Numbered from the stretch's first letter, positions 1-12,611 are shown. The stretch is DNA of 64,000 nucleotides from Watersipora subatra (GCF_963576615.1 NC_088714.1:51333723-51397722); one strand, 5' to 3'. Notes: generated from the sequence alone by a model not told the origin. Translations and numbers: made by a program.

Positions 1-860
1 ATACATGCAGTTGTACATATAGCCTCCATCAAACAAAAAACATTCAAATATGGAGTTTCGAGTTTTTCCTACATAGAATACTAAATTTTCATATTTTTTA
101 TAATAAAAATAATTATTACGCAATATCGAAAACATTAGCTATTTGCTCATTGTGCACATGCATGTACCACATAGAGGTAAAACATTTAACTAACATAAAT
201 ATGGGTTTTAAAGGTTGTACAGAATATTGTGTGGTGAACACTCTACCCTAGTCTTGAAACATTAGTGCCAGCATCTTTTCTTCTTTCATTCTGCTATATA
301 TAATAATATATATAATATATATAATAATATATATAATAATATATATAATAATATATATAATAATATATATAATAGTATATATAATAATATATATAATAAT
401 ATATATAATAATATATATAATAATATATATATAATGAAAAAGTATTCGTTTTATTCCAACAAAACAACTCAATAGGACATCTAAGTGTAAATAAAAATTC
501 TGAAGACTGTAGATATACTCTAATAACTTGTGTTAAGAAAGAGAAGAAATTAAATGAGTTTGTTAAACTTTTGGTTTTTCTCTAATCTTTGTTTTATATC
601 TCATGAAGTTATTTGTAACAACTTTTCAGAAAATTATCTGTATGTAGTATGTGGGTGATATGTAGGCCTACATTATATGCAAAAGTTTGTGGTTAATAAG
701 CAAATAGTGTTCACTTAAATTATTGTGAATGAAGGTTATACAAACAGGGTTGTGACAATACTAAACACAGTCATAACTGAGACTTGTTAAGTACACTATG
801 ATGCCCAGATGTAAAATGGGTATCAGTATAGCTGCATTAACAGTCCATTAGCAGTAGTAA
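1..860. repeat. Duplicated non-coding block (copy 1)
   Basis: This stretch matches 31120-31900 and, more weakly, 7980-8400: the same phrases, such as TAGCCTCCATCAAACAAAAA and GTTATACAAACAGGGTTGTG, recur in the same order. It is the edge of a duplicated block that also carries the dispanin genes further on. I see no gene in it. Confidence 0.6.
294..434. repeat. TA-rich microsatellite
   Basis: Tandem ATATAATAATAT units. The reading frame across it encodes only Ile/Tyr repeats and is not a gene. The paralogous block near 31375 has only a very short remnant, so the tract expanded after duplication or collapsed in the other copy. Confidence 0.9.
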
Positions 861-1360
861 GCAAGTCACAGCCATGCACTATGCAGTATATTTGCATTGC
901 TTTTTTGCATTGACAAAAAAGATTACCATAATTCCTCCACAACTGTCAAGAGTATAAATTGGAATTAAAACACATCCTTTCAAACACCTATAGTAGTAGT
1001 GTATCCAAATAGTGTATTTCTTACTCGTAGCAAATCCAAAAGCAACTGAAATTGTCAACACTGAGCTTAAAAAGGAGAGATAGGGAAATCTTAGAATAAA
1101 AGCATGTGTAGGTTATTCATCAGTTTTTATGGATCTCAGATCAACAAGTCTCACTGATGTGTAATTTGACTTTCATTCTGTGTGTAAATAGTTCATGATG
1201 TCTTGTCACTTTATATTTGAATAATCACCAAAAAGCGTAAATTTTCTTAATTAGTTGAGAAATTAACTGATTATCAATTTAATATTTCGTAATTTTAATG
1301 ATCACAATTCTATTGGCAAACAATTTAGTATTAGCATAAATATTAGCAGTGCCCTACTCC

Positions 1361-2036
1361 AGTAATACTGTTCAACTAGCAATAGCATTGTTCAACTCGC
1401 AGTAGCATTGTTCAACTAGCAGTAGCATTGTTCAATTCGCAGTAACATTGTTCAACTCGCAGTAGCATTGTTCAACTCGCAGTAGCATTGTTCAACTAGC
1501 AGTAGCATTGTTCAACTCGCAGTAGCATTGTTCAACTCACAGTAGCATTGTTCAACTAGCAGTAGCATTGTTCAACTTGCATTAGCATTGTTCAAATCGC
1601 AGCAGCAATGTTGAAATCGCAGTAGCATTGTTCAACTAACAGTAGCATTCTTCAACTCACAGTAGTTTTGTTCAACTCGCAATAGCATTGTTTAACTTGC
1701 AGTAGCACTGTTCAACTCGCAGTAGCATTGTTCAACTATCAGTAGCATTGTTCAACTCGCAGTAGCATTGTTCAACTCGCAGTAGCATTGTTTGACTTGC
1801 AATAGCATTGTTCAATTTGCAGTAGCACTGTTCAACTCGCAGAAGCACTGTTCAACTTGCAGTAGCATCATTCAACTCGCAGTAGCATTGTTCAACTCGC
1901 AGTAGCATTGTTCAACTAACAGTAGCATCATTCAACTCGCAGTAGCATTGTTCAACTCGCAGTAGCATTGTTCAACTAACAGTAGCATTGTTCAACTCAC
2001 AGTAGCATTGTTTAACTTGCAGTAGCATTGTTCAAG
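1361..2036. repeat. 20-bp satellite array 1
   Basis: About 34 tandem copies of AGTAGCATTGTTCAACTCGC with point changes, mainly in the last five bases. The 20-bp register holds from end to end with no visible indel. The same unit and the same 3' flank, ending in CTTCTAGT and GTAACCTAT, recur after array 2 (21971-23630), so the array travelled with the duplicated gene block. Confidence 0.95.
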
Positions 2037-2760
2037 CTTGTCAAGTAAGAGATGGCAGAGAACCTTGAGAAAATTTGTATGCAAAAAGTAATATTCTAGC
2101 TTCTAGTCGAAAGGTGTAACCTATTTAGCCTGTGTTCCTATCCACAAAGGAAATTTATACAAAAGAGTAAAACTTAACTAGTTGATAAACAGAACAGCTA
2201 CATTCTCATCATTAGTAGTAGAACAAGTTGCAAATGTATATTCTAAAACAATGGCAAAGATAGGTTGAAATTAAAGTATATATATTTAGGTTAAGTTCTG
2301 TGTTTGCTAACATAAAGTATGTGAGCAGAAAAAAAAATTATAAAGTATTATTGAGAGTTAGCAATAACCATAATAACCTATTTATTTACTGCTAACAAAG
2401 CTATGTATTACCACGTCTGTTTATAGTTTTTCTCTTCAAAATTATTTGAAGAGAAAAACTAAAGAATAGCTACATTATCATCATCAATAGAAGAACAGGT
2501 TGCAAGTGTACATTCTAAAACAATGGCAAAGATCAACTGAGATTAAAGTATATATATATTTAGTTTAGGTTTTTAGTTTGCTAACATAAAGTATGTGAGC
2601 AGAGAAAAGAATTAGAAAGTATTATTGAAAGTTAGTAATAACCATTATAACTTATTTACTGGTAACAAAAGCTATACATTACCACGTATGTTTATAGTTT
2701 TTCTTTTCAAAATTATTTGCTGCAGTGAAAAGTAAATTATAATGTTGCGACTAAAATTAT

Positions 2761-5162
2761 TTAGTAAGCAGCTAAATTCACAGCCAAAAGGATAATGATG
2801 CATATGACACCAATGACTGTGCTCAAAACGTTTAGTATAAATGCAGCTCGGCTGTAGCTCCTGGCTCTCTCAATGTTTCCTGCAAACAAATAAAGAGCAT
2901 CAAGTAAGTTGGAAAAGAATGAAAAAGCAAAATTAAAAAATGTGAAACAAATGTATTGAGAACGATTTGTCTCTATAGATAAATTTCAGTATTTGTCACT
3001 TGCTGTTTGTCCGTCTGTTGTCTGTATGTCCAGTTAGGGTGTTAAAGCTTTACGAACAGAAAAAGCACTTTCACTGAAATTTAACTCAGATTATCCAGTT
3101 CTGCAGATAGGGTTGCCATTCGTTATGGCACATGGCATGCTTGCCATACTATGGAATTGTTCTGCACATAATTATTACATGTGTCAATTTTGATTTGCGA
3201 TCAGTCAAAATAGGCAGGCCTCATGGTTCAGTTAGCTCTCTTAAACTCTTAGCAGGAAAATCCATGCTCAAGCGTCCCAAAATACTGTAAATGTTAGTAT
3301 ATATAGCATGAACTTAATTGAATTTATAGAAATACACACAGAGAACACACAGAAATAAACAAACGCCCTTATTTAAAAGTTAGAACAGTGTACATTGTAA
3401 ATGTACAATAAAAATAAATTTTCTAACACACAAAGAAATGTTTCATTTTGCAACGCAGGGCATCCAGTAGTTTCCAGATAAAAGTAAACTTAAACAAAAT
3501 GTTAGCAGGTCCTATCAGGTTTGATCAGGTAAATTGTCAGTATCACCCTGCTAATTGGGTAAGTTGCCCGTATGACCCTGCTAATTGGGTACGTTGCCCT
3601 TACCACCCTGCTAGTCGGGTAGGTTGCCAGTACTACCCTGCTAACCTAGTAGTGTAAGCAATCTACTACTTACACTACTAGGTTAAGTAGTGTAAGTAGT
3701 AGATGAATACTACTTACACTACTTAACCTAGTGTAGTGAAGTAGTGTAAGTAGGTGATACGAAATATGATGAAATAAGGAAACTTCAAAATGAGAATTAA
3801 AACCCTCATGACAGCTCATGCAGAAAGCAATAATGGGCACACCTAACGAGATGATGAGCCGCGATGCATTAAACAGGAGATTACGTCTCAGAGATTAACT
3901 ATGAAGATTGTTTATATTGGTCAAGGGCTGGAACTGATATGCTTCTAATGGCATTGTGAAGCTTAGTTAAAAAACTTTTACAACTTTCTTGTCTTATTAG
4001 TAGTTATTTCACTTAAAGTACTAAAAAGTGACTAAACAAGGTACAAAACCACATAACTTACAGTATAGCAACAAAAAGAGACTTACGGTGTCATTGTTTT
4101 TTTAAGATTTGTGGTGACAGACTAGTTTATACTTACCACGACCGGTTTCCTGTGAGACCATAGCCGACATGATAATTGCTATCAGGCCTAGAATCCAACA
4201 GCAGCACAAACAATTGATAATTGACCAGGCCCAGTAAGGGTTGACATACTCCATTGTAGCAGGTGTAACCTGGTGAACCACTTGGTAAGATGGTTGGGGA
4301 GGCTGTCCACCAGCTGGGTATTGAGCATACTGAGGAGCATAGGGCTGTGTTGGCTTCTCAGGATGCTGGGCTTGTTGTACCGGGTAAGGGGTGGCTGGTT
4401 GTCCTGGGTAGAAATTAGGTTGATTTCGAGTGTGTTGTTCAGGGTATTGAGGAGGTCGTTGTCCATGATATGGAGGTGCCTGTTGGTTTGGGTAAGAAGA
4501 ACCTGGCTGTTCCTGGAATGGGGTAGCATTTTGGACAGGGTATGGAGTGCCTTGTTGTTCAGGGTATGAAGAAACCGGCTGTTCCGGGTATGGAGCCCCT
4601 TGCTGTTCAGGGTGTTGAGCTCCTTGTTGTCCAGGGTATGGAGTGCCTTGTTGTTCAGGGTATGAAGAAACCGGCTGTTCCGGGTATGAAGCTCCTTGCT
4701 GTTCAGGGTATTGAGGTCCTTGTTGTCCAGTGTGTGGAGTGCCTTGCTGTTCAGGGTATGGAGCCTCAGGTTGTCCAGTATAGGGAGACTGTTGAGCTGC
4801 ATAGGCTTCAGACTGTTCATAGTTTGGTGGTTGAGAAACTTGATTAAAAGCTTCATTTTGTTGAAAATCTACAAATACATGTATATGGCTAACAAAATCA
4901 TTTTTCAGGGTTTACGATGTCACTGCAACAGGCAGCCTTTACCTAACTCTGTTTACGCACCCATGATGCAGGATATATTAAGGCTTGTCCTAAAACTCAT
5001 TAAAACTAAAATAGAACTATTTCAAACAAAAATCTGATGCCTCAATCCTGATAATGAAATATTGGCAGATGTCATAAGAGTAGTTGACAGTAATTCAGAC
5101 AATGATGTAAATAATTTGTCTGTACCTCTTGGAGCTTTTCCATAGTCTTTTGGGTTAGCCAT
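2761..5162 (-). CDS. Dispanin A: CD225-domain, proline/glutamine-rich two-helix membrane protein
   Basis: Three exons on the minus strand: 5162-5126, 4868-4137 and 2879-2761, joined by GT-AG introns. Lengths 37+732+119 give 295 codons plus stop with no frame break. Exon 1 encodes MANPKDYGKAPR. Exon 2 encodes a Pro/Gln/Tyr-rich tail with many YPEQQG-type repeats, then helix 1 (about residues 228-249) with the Cys cluster CLCCCW typical of CD225 proteins. Exon 3 encodes a short basic loop and helix 2 (about 266-293), ending at a TAA. Known family: dispanins include the IFITM proteins, which sit in endosomal or plasma membranes; many invertebrate members have long Pro-rich tails and unknown roles. 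I infer membership from this architecture; the precise function is open. The long frame at 4188-4856 on the same strand is a shadow frame. Confidence 0.88.
2965..3148 (-). mobile_element. tRNA-derived SINE, degraded copy
   Basis: On the minus strand it starts with a tRNA-like head (A-box and B-box region at about 3078-3148, B box resembling GAGTTAAATTTC) and ends in the tail seen in related copies at 14215-14395 and 24120-24440. It lies just downstream of exon 3 splice-acceptor DNA in dispanin A, the same place as in the other two copies, so it predates the duplications. Confidence 0.6.
3512..3654. repeat. 30-bp tandem repeat, short array (intron 2 of dispanin A)
   Basis: About four to five copies of a 30-bp unit centred on CCTGCTAATTGGGTAGGTTG. 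The same unit is found at 15352-15505 and, much longer, at 25208-25755, always between exons 3 and 2 of a dispanin copy. Because 30 is divisible by three, frames through it stay open and mimic 10-residue protein repeats. Confidence 0.9.
3642..3752. repeat. Nested inverted repeats of TAGTGTAAGTAGTA
   Basis: Several direct and inverted copies of AGTAGTGTAAGTAGTA fold on themselves and form a strong potential hairpin cluster at the right edge of the 30-bp array. No function can be assigned. Confidence 0.75.
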
Positions 5163-5611
5163 TATTCCACTGATATTTTTTGATGCTAAGTCAAACTATC
5201 CCTGGTATAAGCTTTACTAAAGTAGAGAAGGTACCCTTCTGTTACCAGTAACAATATGAAAGCTCCGCCTTCTTATGGCCATTTTCACTGAAAGGTCTGG
5301 TAAATATTAGTACATGACCTTAAGTTTGTTTACTGAAAGAAAATAAAGATCCTAACAAGTTAAAGTTCACCTATATAAGCAGTATTTTCTCTCTGTAATC
5401 ACTCAACAAAATATATTAGGATTATTTAACCAACATTATGTATCACCCTTGACTACGCCTTTCCTTATTATTCTAAACCAAGTCACAACATAGCTTGTTA
5501 TTTAATAGAAACATAGACAAACAACAGATCTATACCTTGAGTGTCCTGGTTCTTACTTTATCTGTCAGCAGTGGTGTGTGGATGTTAAAAAGGAGCTCAT
5601 ACAGACAGAGT

Positions 5612-6012
5612 AAATTTTATCAGAAATTATCAGTATTTTCTATCATTTGTTATTGTTTTTGATGTTTGAAGTGATCTAATGGTCAGGATTTTTCATTATT
5701 TAAAATCTTCAACATTTGATCACGGGTGAAACACTCAGAAAAAAAACACATTCGAAATGACATCATTAGTTGCTATCGTTGCTATAGTTGGTATCGGCTT
5801 TTGTGTTCAAGTTGCAGCGTTAGGCGTCTCTATTCTGTCGAATTTTGTTGCCACTATAGGTGCCATAATCACAGTTTCATTTGATCCGACTGTATAACCG
5901 CCATCAAATTTTGTCGATTTTAATTTTGAAACATCCTGTCAATCTGATCACTTCAAACATCAAAGCCAATCGCAAATAGTAAAAAAATATCAATATTTTC
6001 TGATAAAATCAG
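5612..6012. mobile_element. Palindromic MITE, family 1, upstream of dispanin A
   Basis: The left end (ATCAGTATTTTCTATCA, then TGATGTTTGAAGTGATCT) is repeated inverted at the right end (AGATCA-CTTCAAACATCA ... AATATTTTCTGAT), giving ends of about 90 bp around a non-coding core. Related copies lie at 14925-15270, 24770-25140 and 29632-29998, with partial copies at 20135-20290 and inside 27487-27700. No transposase is seen, so the family is non-autonomous. Confidence 0.7.
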
Positions 6013-6321
6013 CTGACAGCTGCTAGACTTTTACGCAAGTTTATTTTTAAAAAGTAGGTATCCAAAGTTTAAAAACTTCAAAATAAGAAGAACGTAATTT
6101 AAATAAGCCCTATAGTGGTCGCTCTTTCTCACTACGTAAATATTCTGTACAGAAAATGGTTACGTTATAGTAGCATCTACTGTAGCAGTGTCTATCCATA
6201 GTCATCAAATTTAGCCTGCGTGCCAGCAGTATTGCAGCTTGACGGTTGTGCATCCTCACATTAGCCTAGTTATGGTATGATCCCTATTTAGTGATGTAAC
6301 AGTTAAGAAAGATGATATACA

Positions 6322-7542
6322 GGTAGTCGTCAACTTACGATCTATCCGAAATACGTCTACCCGAATTTACAACTATGTCTGTGGGAAGATCAGGCAGTTC
6401 AGTGTTAGGTAGCCTGTTTTGACAAGCTGTTGTTTATGCGTAGTTGTCCCCCCGTCGAGCGGCGAGCAACAACAGCTTGTCACAAGACGTACTGCACCTG
6501 ATGCATCAGCTGCACTTATAAGGAGTTATTCTCTTCCGTCTACGCCGCTTGGTCGCGATGTTATGTCGGTCGCTCCATCGGTAATCATAACGAATTTTGC
6601 GCAAAAATTTATATAGAAAAAATAAGATTATAACGTTTAACCAGCGACCAGTCTCTGCGGTAAACTTTAGTAGAACTTGAGAACTTAGGCAACAACAGCG
6701 ACTAAACATGTCGTTATTTGTGCGCACAGTCAGTTTTATTTCTATTTTTGTATCAGTCAGTTTTATTTGTTCCAATGGATTTTATTTTAAGTTTATTTTA
6801 TTCTTAAGTTCTGCTAAAGTTTATCACAAAAACTGGTCTTTGGTTAAACGTTGTAATCTTGTTTTTTTCTACATAAATTTTTGCGTGAAATCCGTTACGA
6901 TTACCAATGGAGCGGCCGACATAACATCGCAGCTGAGCCGCGTAGATGGAAGAGAACAACTCCCTATAAGTGCAGCTGATGCATCAGGTGCAGTACGTCT
7001 TGTGACAAGCTGTTGTTGCTCGCCGCTCGATGGGGGGACAACTACGCATAGACAACAGCTTGTCAAGACAGGCTAAGTGTTAGGCAAAGCGTAGGCTGTT
7101 TTTCGTTTATTTCATTAACTTTTTTCGTTATATTTTCGTTGGAGCGAATTTCTTTTGCCACACGATATTGACAATAATTTTTATCAGACTTACAATTTGG
7201 CGATTTGTGTACTGATTGTCAAATCAGTACAAAAATCACCAAATTGACATTGTGTACGCTGTATATGTCTTAACATATGTTATTAAGGCATATACACGTT
7301 GCTTGACATGGTGAGCTCAGCGTTATCCGTTATGGTAAAAAGGGGTTCGCAAACAGATAAATGATAAAATCCTAATTTGAAGTTTACTAATATACATATT
7401 AAAACTTCCTTCAAGTATGTGTTTAGTAAGCTAAACTCACTGAAGTTATATCAGAATCGACAGAATATACAGAATCGACTTACGTCCAAATCGATCTCTG
7501 ACAGGCCGGAAAAAAATGTGGTCGTAAGTCGACAATTACCTG
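6322..7542. mobile_element. pogo/Tigger-like MITE with nested foldback
   Basis: The ends are inverted (CAGGTAGTCGTC... and ...GACAATTACCTG) and the insertion is flanked by TA on both sides (6320-6321 and 7543-7544), as for Tc1/mariner-superfamily elements. A shorter copy at 30169-30670 has the same ends. The copy here is enlarged by a second element at 6410-7075. No transposase frame is visible. Confidence 0.75.
6410..7075. mobile_element. Foldback element with long inverted repeats and 9-bp target duplication
   Basis: Both ends read TAGCCTGT.TTGACAAGC inward and stay complementary for roughly 280 bp each, nearly the whole 666-bp length. A 9-bp direct repeat, AGTGTTAGG, flanks it at 6401-6409 and 7076-7084. 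The related host element at 30169 lacks this insert, which gives an empty-site comparison. A TSD of this length suits Mutator-type elements; that assignment is inference. The open frames on both strands (for example 6419-6616 and 6869-7066) encode nearly the same peptide only because the arms are inverted copies. Confidence 0.8.
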
Positions 7543-7544
7543 TA

Positions 7545-9420
7545 GCCTCATTCAAGCTCTCTTACAAAGAGATTAGCATACTTTTCAAGCTGCTGGTCTT
7601 ACTCTTTGCATTTGTAACATTTTACTCTGCCTAACATAAATAAAAAAAGTTTTTATTAACTCTCCTGGACAAGTGACAGAGGTACGCTCTAATCAACCCT
7701 TGATACAATTTGTTTTGCTAATTTTTGTTATAAACTTAAGTTGTTACTGTTTAATTAGTATAAAAAATTTTATTGTTTTATCAATTAATTTTATTCTTGA
7801 CTCTGCATTATTGCATACTTGAGCTTTTTTGGTATTGTAGTTTCACGGCCTGGTTAACAGGAGGTTCACTGCTACAAACTATCATCCAATAAATGAAATT
7901 ATAACCTTCGCTGCATTATTATAACTGGGAGAGGCATTACATCTACTGTAGGCCTACTATATCGGATGTGTGCTTACATACAGAACAAATAGCCTCCATC
8001 AAATAGAAAACATTCAAATATGGAATTTCGATTGTTTGCTAATTGCGATTTTCGTTTTTTTCTAATCTTAGTTATATGTCTCATGAAATGATTTATAGCA
8101 ACTTTTCATAAAATTATATGTATGTAATATGAAGGTGATAAGTACAAAATATGCAAAATTTTATGGTTTATATGCAAATATTATTTATCCAAGTTGTTGT
8201 GACTGAAGGTTATACAAAAAGGGTTGCGAAATTACCAAAAACAATCATAACCAAAAATTGATAAGTACGCAATGGTGCCCAGATGTGAAATGGGTATCAA
8301 TATACCTGCATTAGCAGTCCATTAGCAGTAGTGAGCGAGTCACAGTCATGCACTATGCAGTATATTTGCATTGCGTACTTTTGCTACTGCGCCGTTTGCA
8401 GTAGCAAAAGTATTCAACCAAATGTACAACTTCAAAGACCAACGTTCAACTTCTAACAGAAGTATCAGCAGCGCCGAAAATGGAATCTGACCTTCATTTG
8501 CTCTCTGAAACTGTGGTCATTTCCTGTCAACAAGTCTTTTTGCAAATCAGCTGCAACATATTTGGTAAAGATTACAAGCAATTGTTTGTGATCTTTAAAA
8601 ACACACAGCCTCTGATTGGAGCAAGCTAAGCAGATGTCAAATACTAATCTTTGGAGGACTTTACTAGAAAGCTAATGAACTTTCAAGCCACCATTGTGAC
8701 TAACAAAGCCACCGAACTACGGAAATTTCAAAACTGAATTGTGACAATACAAACTAAAGACTATTGAAATCATAATATACATGCAACACTAAAAGAGCTC
8801 AGCTGTCATTGCTTTTTTTTATTTTTTGGTGTTTCAAGTTTGTTGAGACTAGCCAATATCACATGTAGCAAAATCAAATGTACTTTTAGTAAAATAATAA
8901 GCATTCATTTATTTTTAAGTGTGAGTAATGGCTCTTTCAAACAGTATTATAGTTTCAAATGTTTTTTTAAATGAGACTAGGTCATCTTTTATATTCTTCA
9001 ACAGTTTTGTAAAGACTTCTGTCGTATTGTCTACTGTATTGTTTATTTTCATTAAAGTCAATTGTTTAGGTTCATTCAGCATCATCTTAGAATGAATAGA
9101 TACCAAATAATGTACCAAGTCACCGTAGTAGAATCTGCTATGGTGGCAGAACTGAATTCACCAAATAAACCAGCTTATTTACTGACTAGTTGGTTGTGTG
9201 GAGATTTAATCATGCTCATCTTGGAAAAAAATAGTTCATAGTTTTACACACATTACTTTAAACTAATTCCATCAAAGTAGGTTGATCAACAAGATGACAT
9301 CATTCAAGTAAGGAGTTGTTTTTCATGGTAAAATAGATAGTACAACTCCCAGCTGTCTTACTAAGGGTACACTCTCGTACAATTACAGCCATCATTGTCT
9401 ATTTATAGTTGTATTTGTAA
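7545..9420. repeat. Duplicated non-coding block (paralogue of 30673-33900)
   Basis: From the right end of the Tigger-like element onward the sequence matches 30673-33900 in order, with insertions in the second copy. Shared phrases include GCCTCATTCAAGC and GATTACAAGCAATTGTTTGTG. No conserved reading frame was recognised; a short minus frame at 8915-9118 is not kept open in the paralogue. Confidence 0.65.
8478..8672. repeat. Dispersed repeat family 2, copy 1
   Basis: A unit of about 200 bp with the phrases TTGTTTGTG, TTTAAAAACACACAGCCTCT and GCAAGCTAAGCAG recurs at 32860-33070, 38370-38560 and 42275-42460, and partly at 35275-35490. It is non-coding and its class is unknown. Confidence 0.6.
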
Positions 9421-9539
9421 GTTGACATATGGAGAAGGAAGTCAATATTTTGTGTTAATAGCAGGACTGACAAGCAAAAACATTTCTAAACTTTGAAATA
9501 GTTGCACTTTGACTACTCCAAGATGATACAAGTAAGATT

Positions 9540-9768
9540 ACACTAACCAAATTTATTATGTCAATGAAATAAGCCATGAACTTTATTAGGTCAAACAGAT
9601 ACCCCATAAATTTTATTAGGTCAATAGTATAAATCGCAAGCTTTAATAGGTCAGTAAGATAGACCATAAACCTTTTTAGGTCAATAAGATAAGCCATAAA
9701 CTTTATTAGGTCAATAGGATAAGCCATAAACCTTTTTAGGTCAATGAGGTAAGCCATAAACCTTTTTT
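9540..9768. repeat. 30-bp tandem repeat (AGGTCAATAAGATAAGCCAT unit)
   Basis: About eight units of 30 bp, built around TAGGTCAATAAGATAAGCCA and ACTTTATT. The minus frame 9455-9757 through it encodes a 10-residue periodic peptide and is best explained by the repeat, not by a gene. Confidence 0.9.
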
Positions 9769-9784
9769 GGACTTTTTTTTATGG

Positions 9785-11175
9785 ACTTTTGGGTGACAGT
9801 CAATAGGGTGACAGACATTTAGGCGACACTTTCAGTTAAAAAGGCAACAACTTCAAATGGAAAGGCAACACCGCGGACAAACCGGTGATAATTCCATACT
9901 GAAAAGCGACAAATTGGTTTGCTGTGTGGTTGAAGGCTAAGTGCAGTACTGTACAAACTATGACATAGTGACGTCGTGTTCAGTGCCTACATATATTTTT
10001 GAAGCGTAGCTTTTACAGTGTTATTGTGTTCTTTTTATGGATTTTTTATATAAAGATATAGTGGCATGTTTCTTTTCACATCATTGGTGGAATTTCTCTG
10101 ATTTAGTTAACCCAAACTTTTAACAAAATGTAAGGCTACTTTTAAAAAATGAACCTAACTTATTCAATGAAACTACAAAAACTTGTGTTCGTATCCACCT
10201 GTTTGTTCAAAACGGTTTGAGAAGTCACGTTCTTGGCTGAATTGTCGCCAACCTTGTGTCTGATTGTTGAAATTTCAGAGTGATCTCACCTCGAAAAGCA
10301 ATTATTCTATGCTTTCGATCATCGAAATTCACAGTAGCCTGCGAGAGAAGTTTGCTCCTTGCGTGGAATGAAAAGACAATTCTCGATTATTGTGATGTAT
10401 CAAGCTAAACTCAGATGTATGTATTTATTTTCATACTGCAATTAGAGCAAGAGTATACCTTAATTAGAGAGTTACTAATGAGGGTCCAACTGCGTGATAA
10501 CATGATACATGAGCCAGCCATGGTATAATAATTCATCAACCGGGTATGCTAGTGACTCAAGAATGCATCGCTTCAAAGGGATTAAAAAAGTTGGCACCTC
10601 CATGATGTTATGTATTAGGAGGTAAGGAATTTCAGACTCTTGCCACACTGACAAGTAATTTGCCAGTCTTTACAAGCAGTCAAAGGAGGAAGTGAAAAGA
10701 AAGTAAAGACTGTCTAAATGACTTCTGAGTGTGTAGAGTTGACAAACTGGCAAGATTTAAAATGTGGAAAAATTTGAACAGAAGAACAGTGAGGCAATTA
10801 AAGACAGATTAATCTCAGCAGTTTGTTTTGAATATTTGGTACAAGCTTTAATACAATATGAAATTCTACTGGGTGTAAAAAAATAATCTAATCAGGTTAA
10901 GGTAGATATAAGCATGAAATAGATGCCAAGGAAATAAGGTGGAGCATTGGGTAAAAAATGTACTAATGTAAGATTTTAACTCTGGGCATCAATAAAGTTG
11001 GTGTCTTGTTACTGTTCACTACTAATTCACAACAACGTAACAGGACTTTATATTTTGAATTAATGCTGCCTGAATTGTCGTCTTTAGATCCTCTGCGTCG
11101 CCCATCCGTCTGAAGTTGTCACCTTTCGAATCCAAAATGTTGCCTAAGCGTCTGTTGCCTTTTTGACTCTCACCT
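9785..11175. mobile_element. Possible MITE with GGTGACAG/TTAGGCGACA inverted ends
   Basis: The left end contains GGTGACAGTCAATAGGG, then CATTTAGGCGACA and AAAAAGGCAACAACTTC. The right end, read on the other strand, has GGTGAGAGTCAAAAAGGCAAC, then GCTTAGGCAACATTTT and GGTGACAACTTC. These are imperfect inverted ends with internal sub-repeats around about 1.2 kb of non-coding DNA. I did not find a clear target duplication. Confidence 0.5.
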
Positions 11176-11564
11176 AACCATTCATAAACCATCTAGAAAG
11201 AACGAGTAAGGGTGCAACTTTGCTCAGAAGTAATTAGCTAACCATAGCTTAAAGGAAGGCTTCTACACAGCATTCTACTGCGAGTTACCTAATCCAAATT
11301 ATGCAAACTTATGCAAACTTATTTTTGCGAAACTTTAATTATAAACAAATCAATACGGGTGCCAAATCAGCTTCTTTCTCAAAAATGACCAAATTTTTCA
11401 GTTATGCAAATACTCTCTGTTGGGTGAATAGATTTTTCCTGCTGAGCTCAAAAGGAAAGATAACTTCAACCTTTTGGTTAACCATAAGAGATTACTCAGA
11501 TTTGCTTTATATACAAGAATGAAATACAGAATGGTGCTCATAATGCTCATCACTTTTACCTTTA

Positions 11565-12455
11565 AGGTTGACTTGCAACAAAATTCACATTACCGTTATT
11601 TGATATGAAAAGATTCACCATGTCTTACTCTGTTGTGTAGTAGGTACAAAATTTGTGGAAAGGTGATTACAAGCTCTTAAAAGCTCAAAAACGAACAGAA
11701 AATCGCGGCCACACGAGACCGCCGTAGTTTGGATTCCTTTTCCAAAACGGCTCAAATGTGATGTAGTTGTGAGAGATGGTTTCTGATTACACTTTCTTGC
11801 AAGCTTTTATTGTCGAAATATTTTCACAACTATACTTCAAACATTCAATAAAAGTATGACTATTGTTCTTACGCGTCTGTTTTATCGTCATTGTAATGCT
11901 GTCACTTTTAGCACTGATATCTTATAACTTACCGTAAAAAATCGTTAAACTTTTTAACCTTAGCTCGAAGGAGTACATATCATTGTCTGATAATCATGAC
12001 GAGCCTGTTGGTCCCCTGTGATAATCGAAAAGTGCTGCAAAAATTATTTGCGAAGTATTGGGTCACGTGATCAGATTACTACTTGACGATTGAATAATGC
12101 CGAAACAAAACTGTAAAGTAGCGAGCATCTATAATTGATACGGGGTCTTCGGTAAAACCCGAAGTGTTTGTCATAAACCAGTACTACGATAAGTGTTATA
12201 TTGAGCTTTTTATTGGCCTTTCAATTCACGTGAGAACAACTCGTGACAAGACAATAACCAAATTTCGTGGTTACGCCATCGAAATAAAGAAATTCCAATC
12301 TACGGCGGCTTTTCGTTTTTGAGCTTTTAAAAGAGTGTAATCACATTTCCACATATTTGGCACTTGCAACACAACAGAGTAAGTAAGACATGGTAAATCT
12401 TTTGACACCAAATAACTGTAATTTGAATTTTGCTGCAAGTCAACCTTTAATAGAC
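11565..12455. mobile_element. Foldback/MITE with ~150-bp inverted arms
   Basis: The left arm (TTGACTTGCAACAAAATTC ... CCATGTCTTACTCTGTTGTG ... GTGATTACA) reappears inverted at 12305-12455 (TGTAATCAC ... CACAACAGAGTAAGTAAGAC ... GAATTTTGCTGCAAGTCAA). The core is non-coding. No transposase frame is visible. Confidence 0.65.
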
Positions 12456-12611
12456 ACTTTCTTGGCCATGTTTGGAGTAAGGTATGACAACTACTGTTTT
12501 TTCCAATTCAATTTTCTTTCTAAAGATTGAAAAGATGTATGTATCAATTTATAGTATGATTTATTATGTAAAGAGTACATAGATGTTAGTTAATTGTTAA
12601 ATTCAATATCT

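Noticed and set aside
4188..4856. 222-codon minus frame and overlapping plus frames
   Set aside because: These are shadow frames of dispanin exon 2, kept open by its repeated codons. The splice-consistent frame encodes the CD225 protein. The same applies to 20955-21213, 26478-26846 and 45356-45823.
6419..7076. Mirrored frames of 65-122 codons
   Set aside because: They lie in the two arms of a foldback element and are near-identical because of the inverted repeat.
9455..9757. 100-codon minus frame with repeated DLIKFMAYLID
   Set aside because: Made by a 30-bp tandem repeat; no other evidence for coding.
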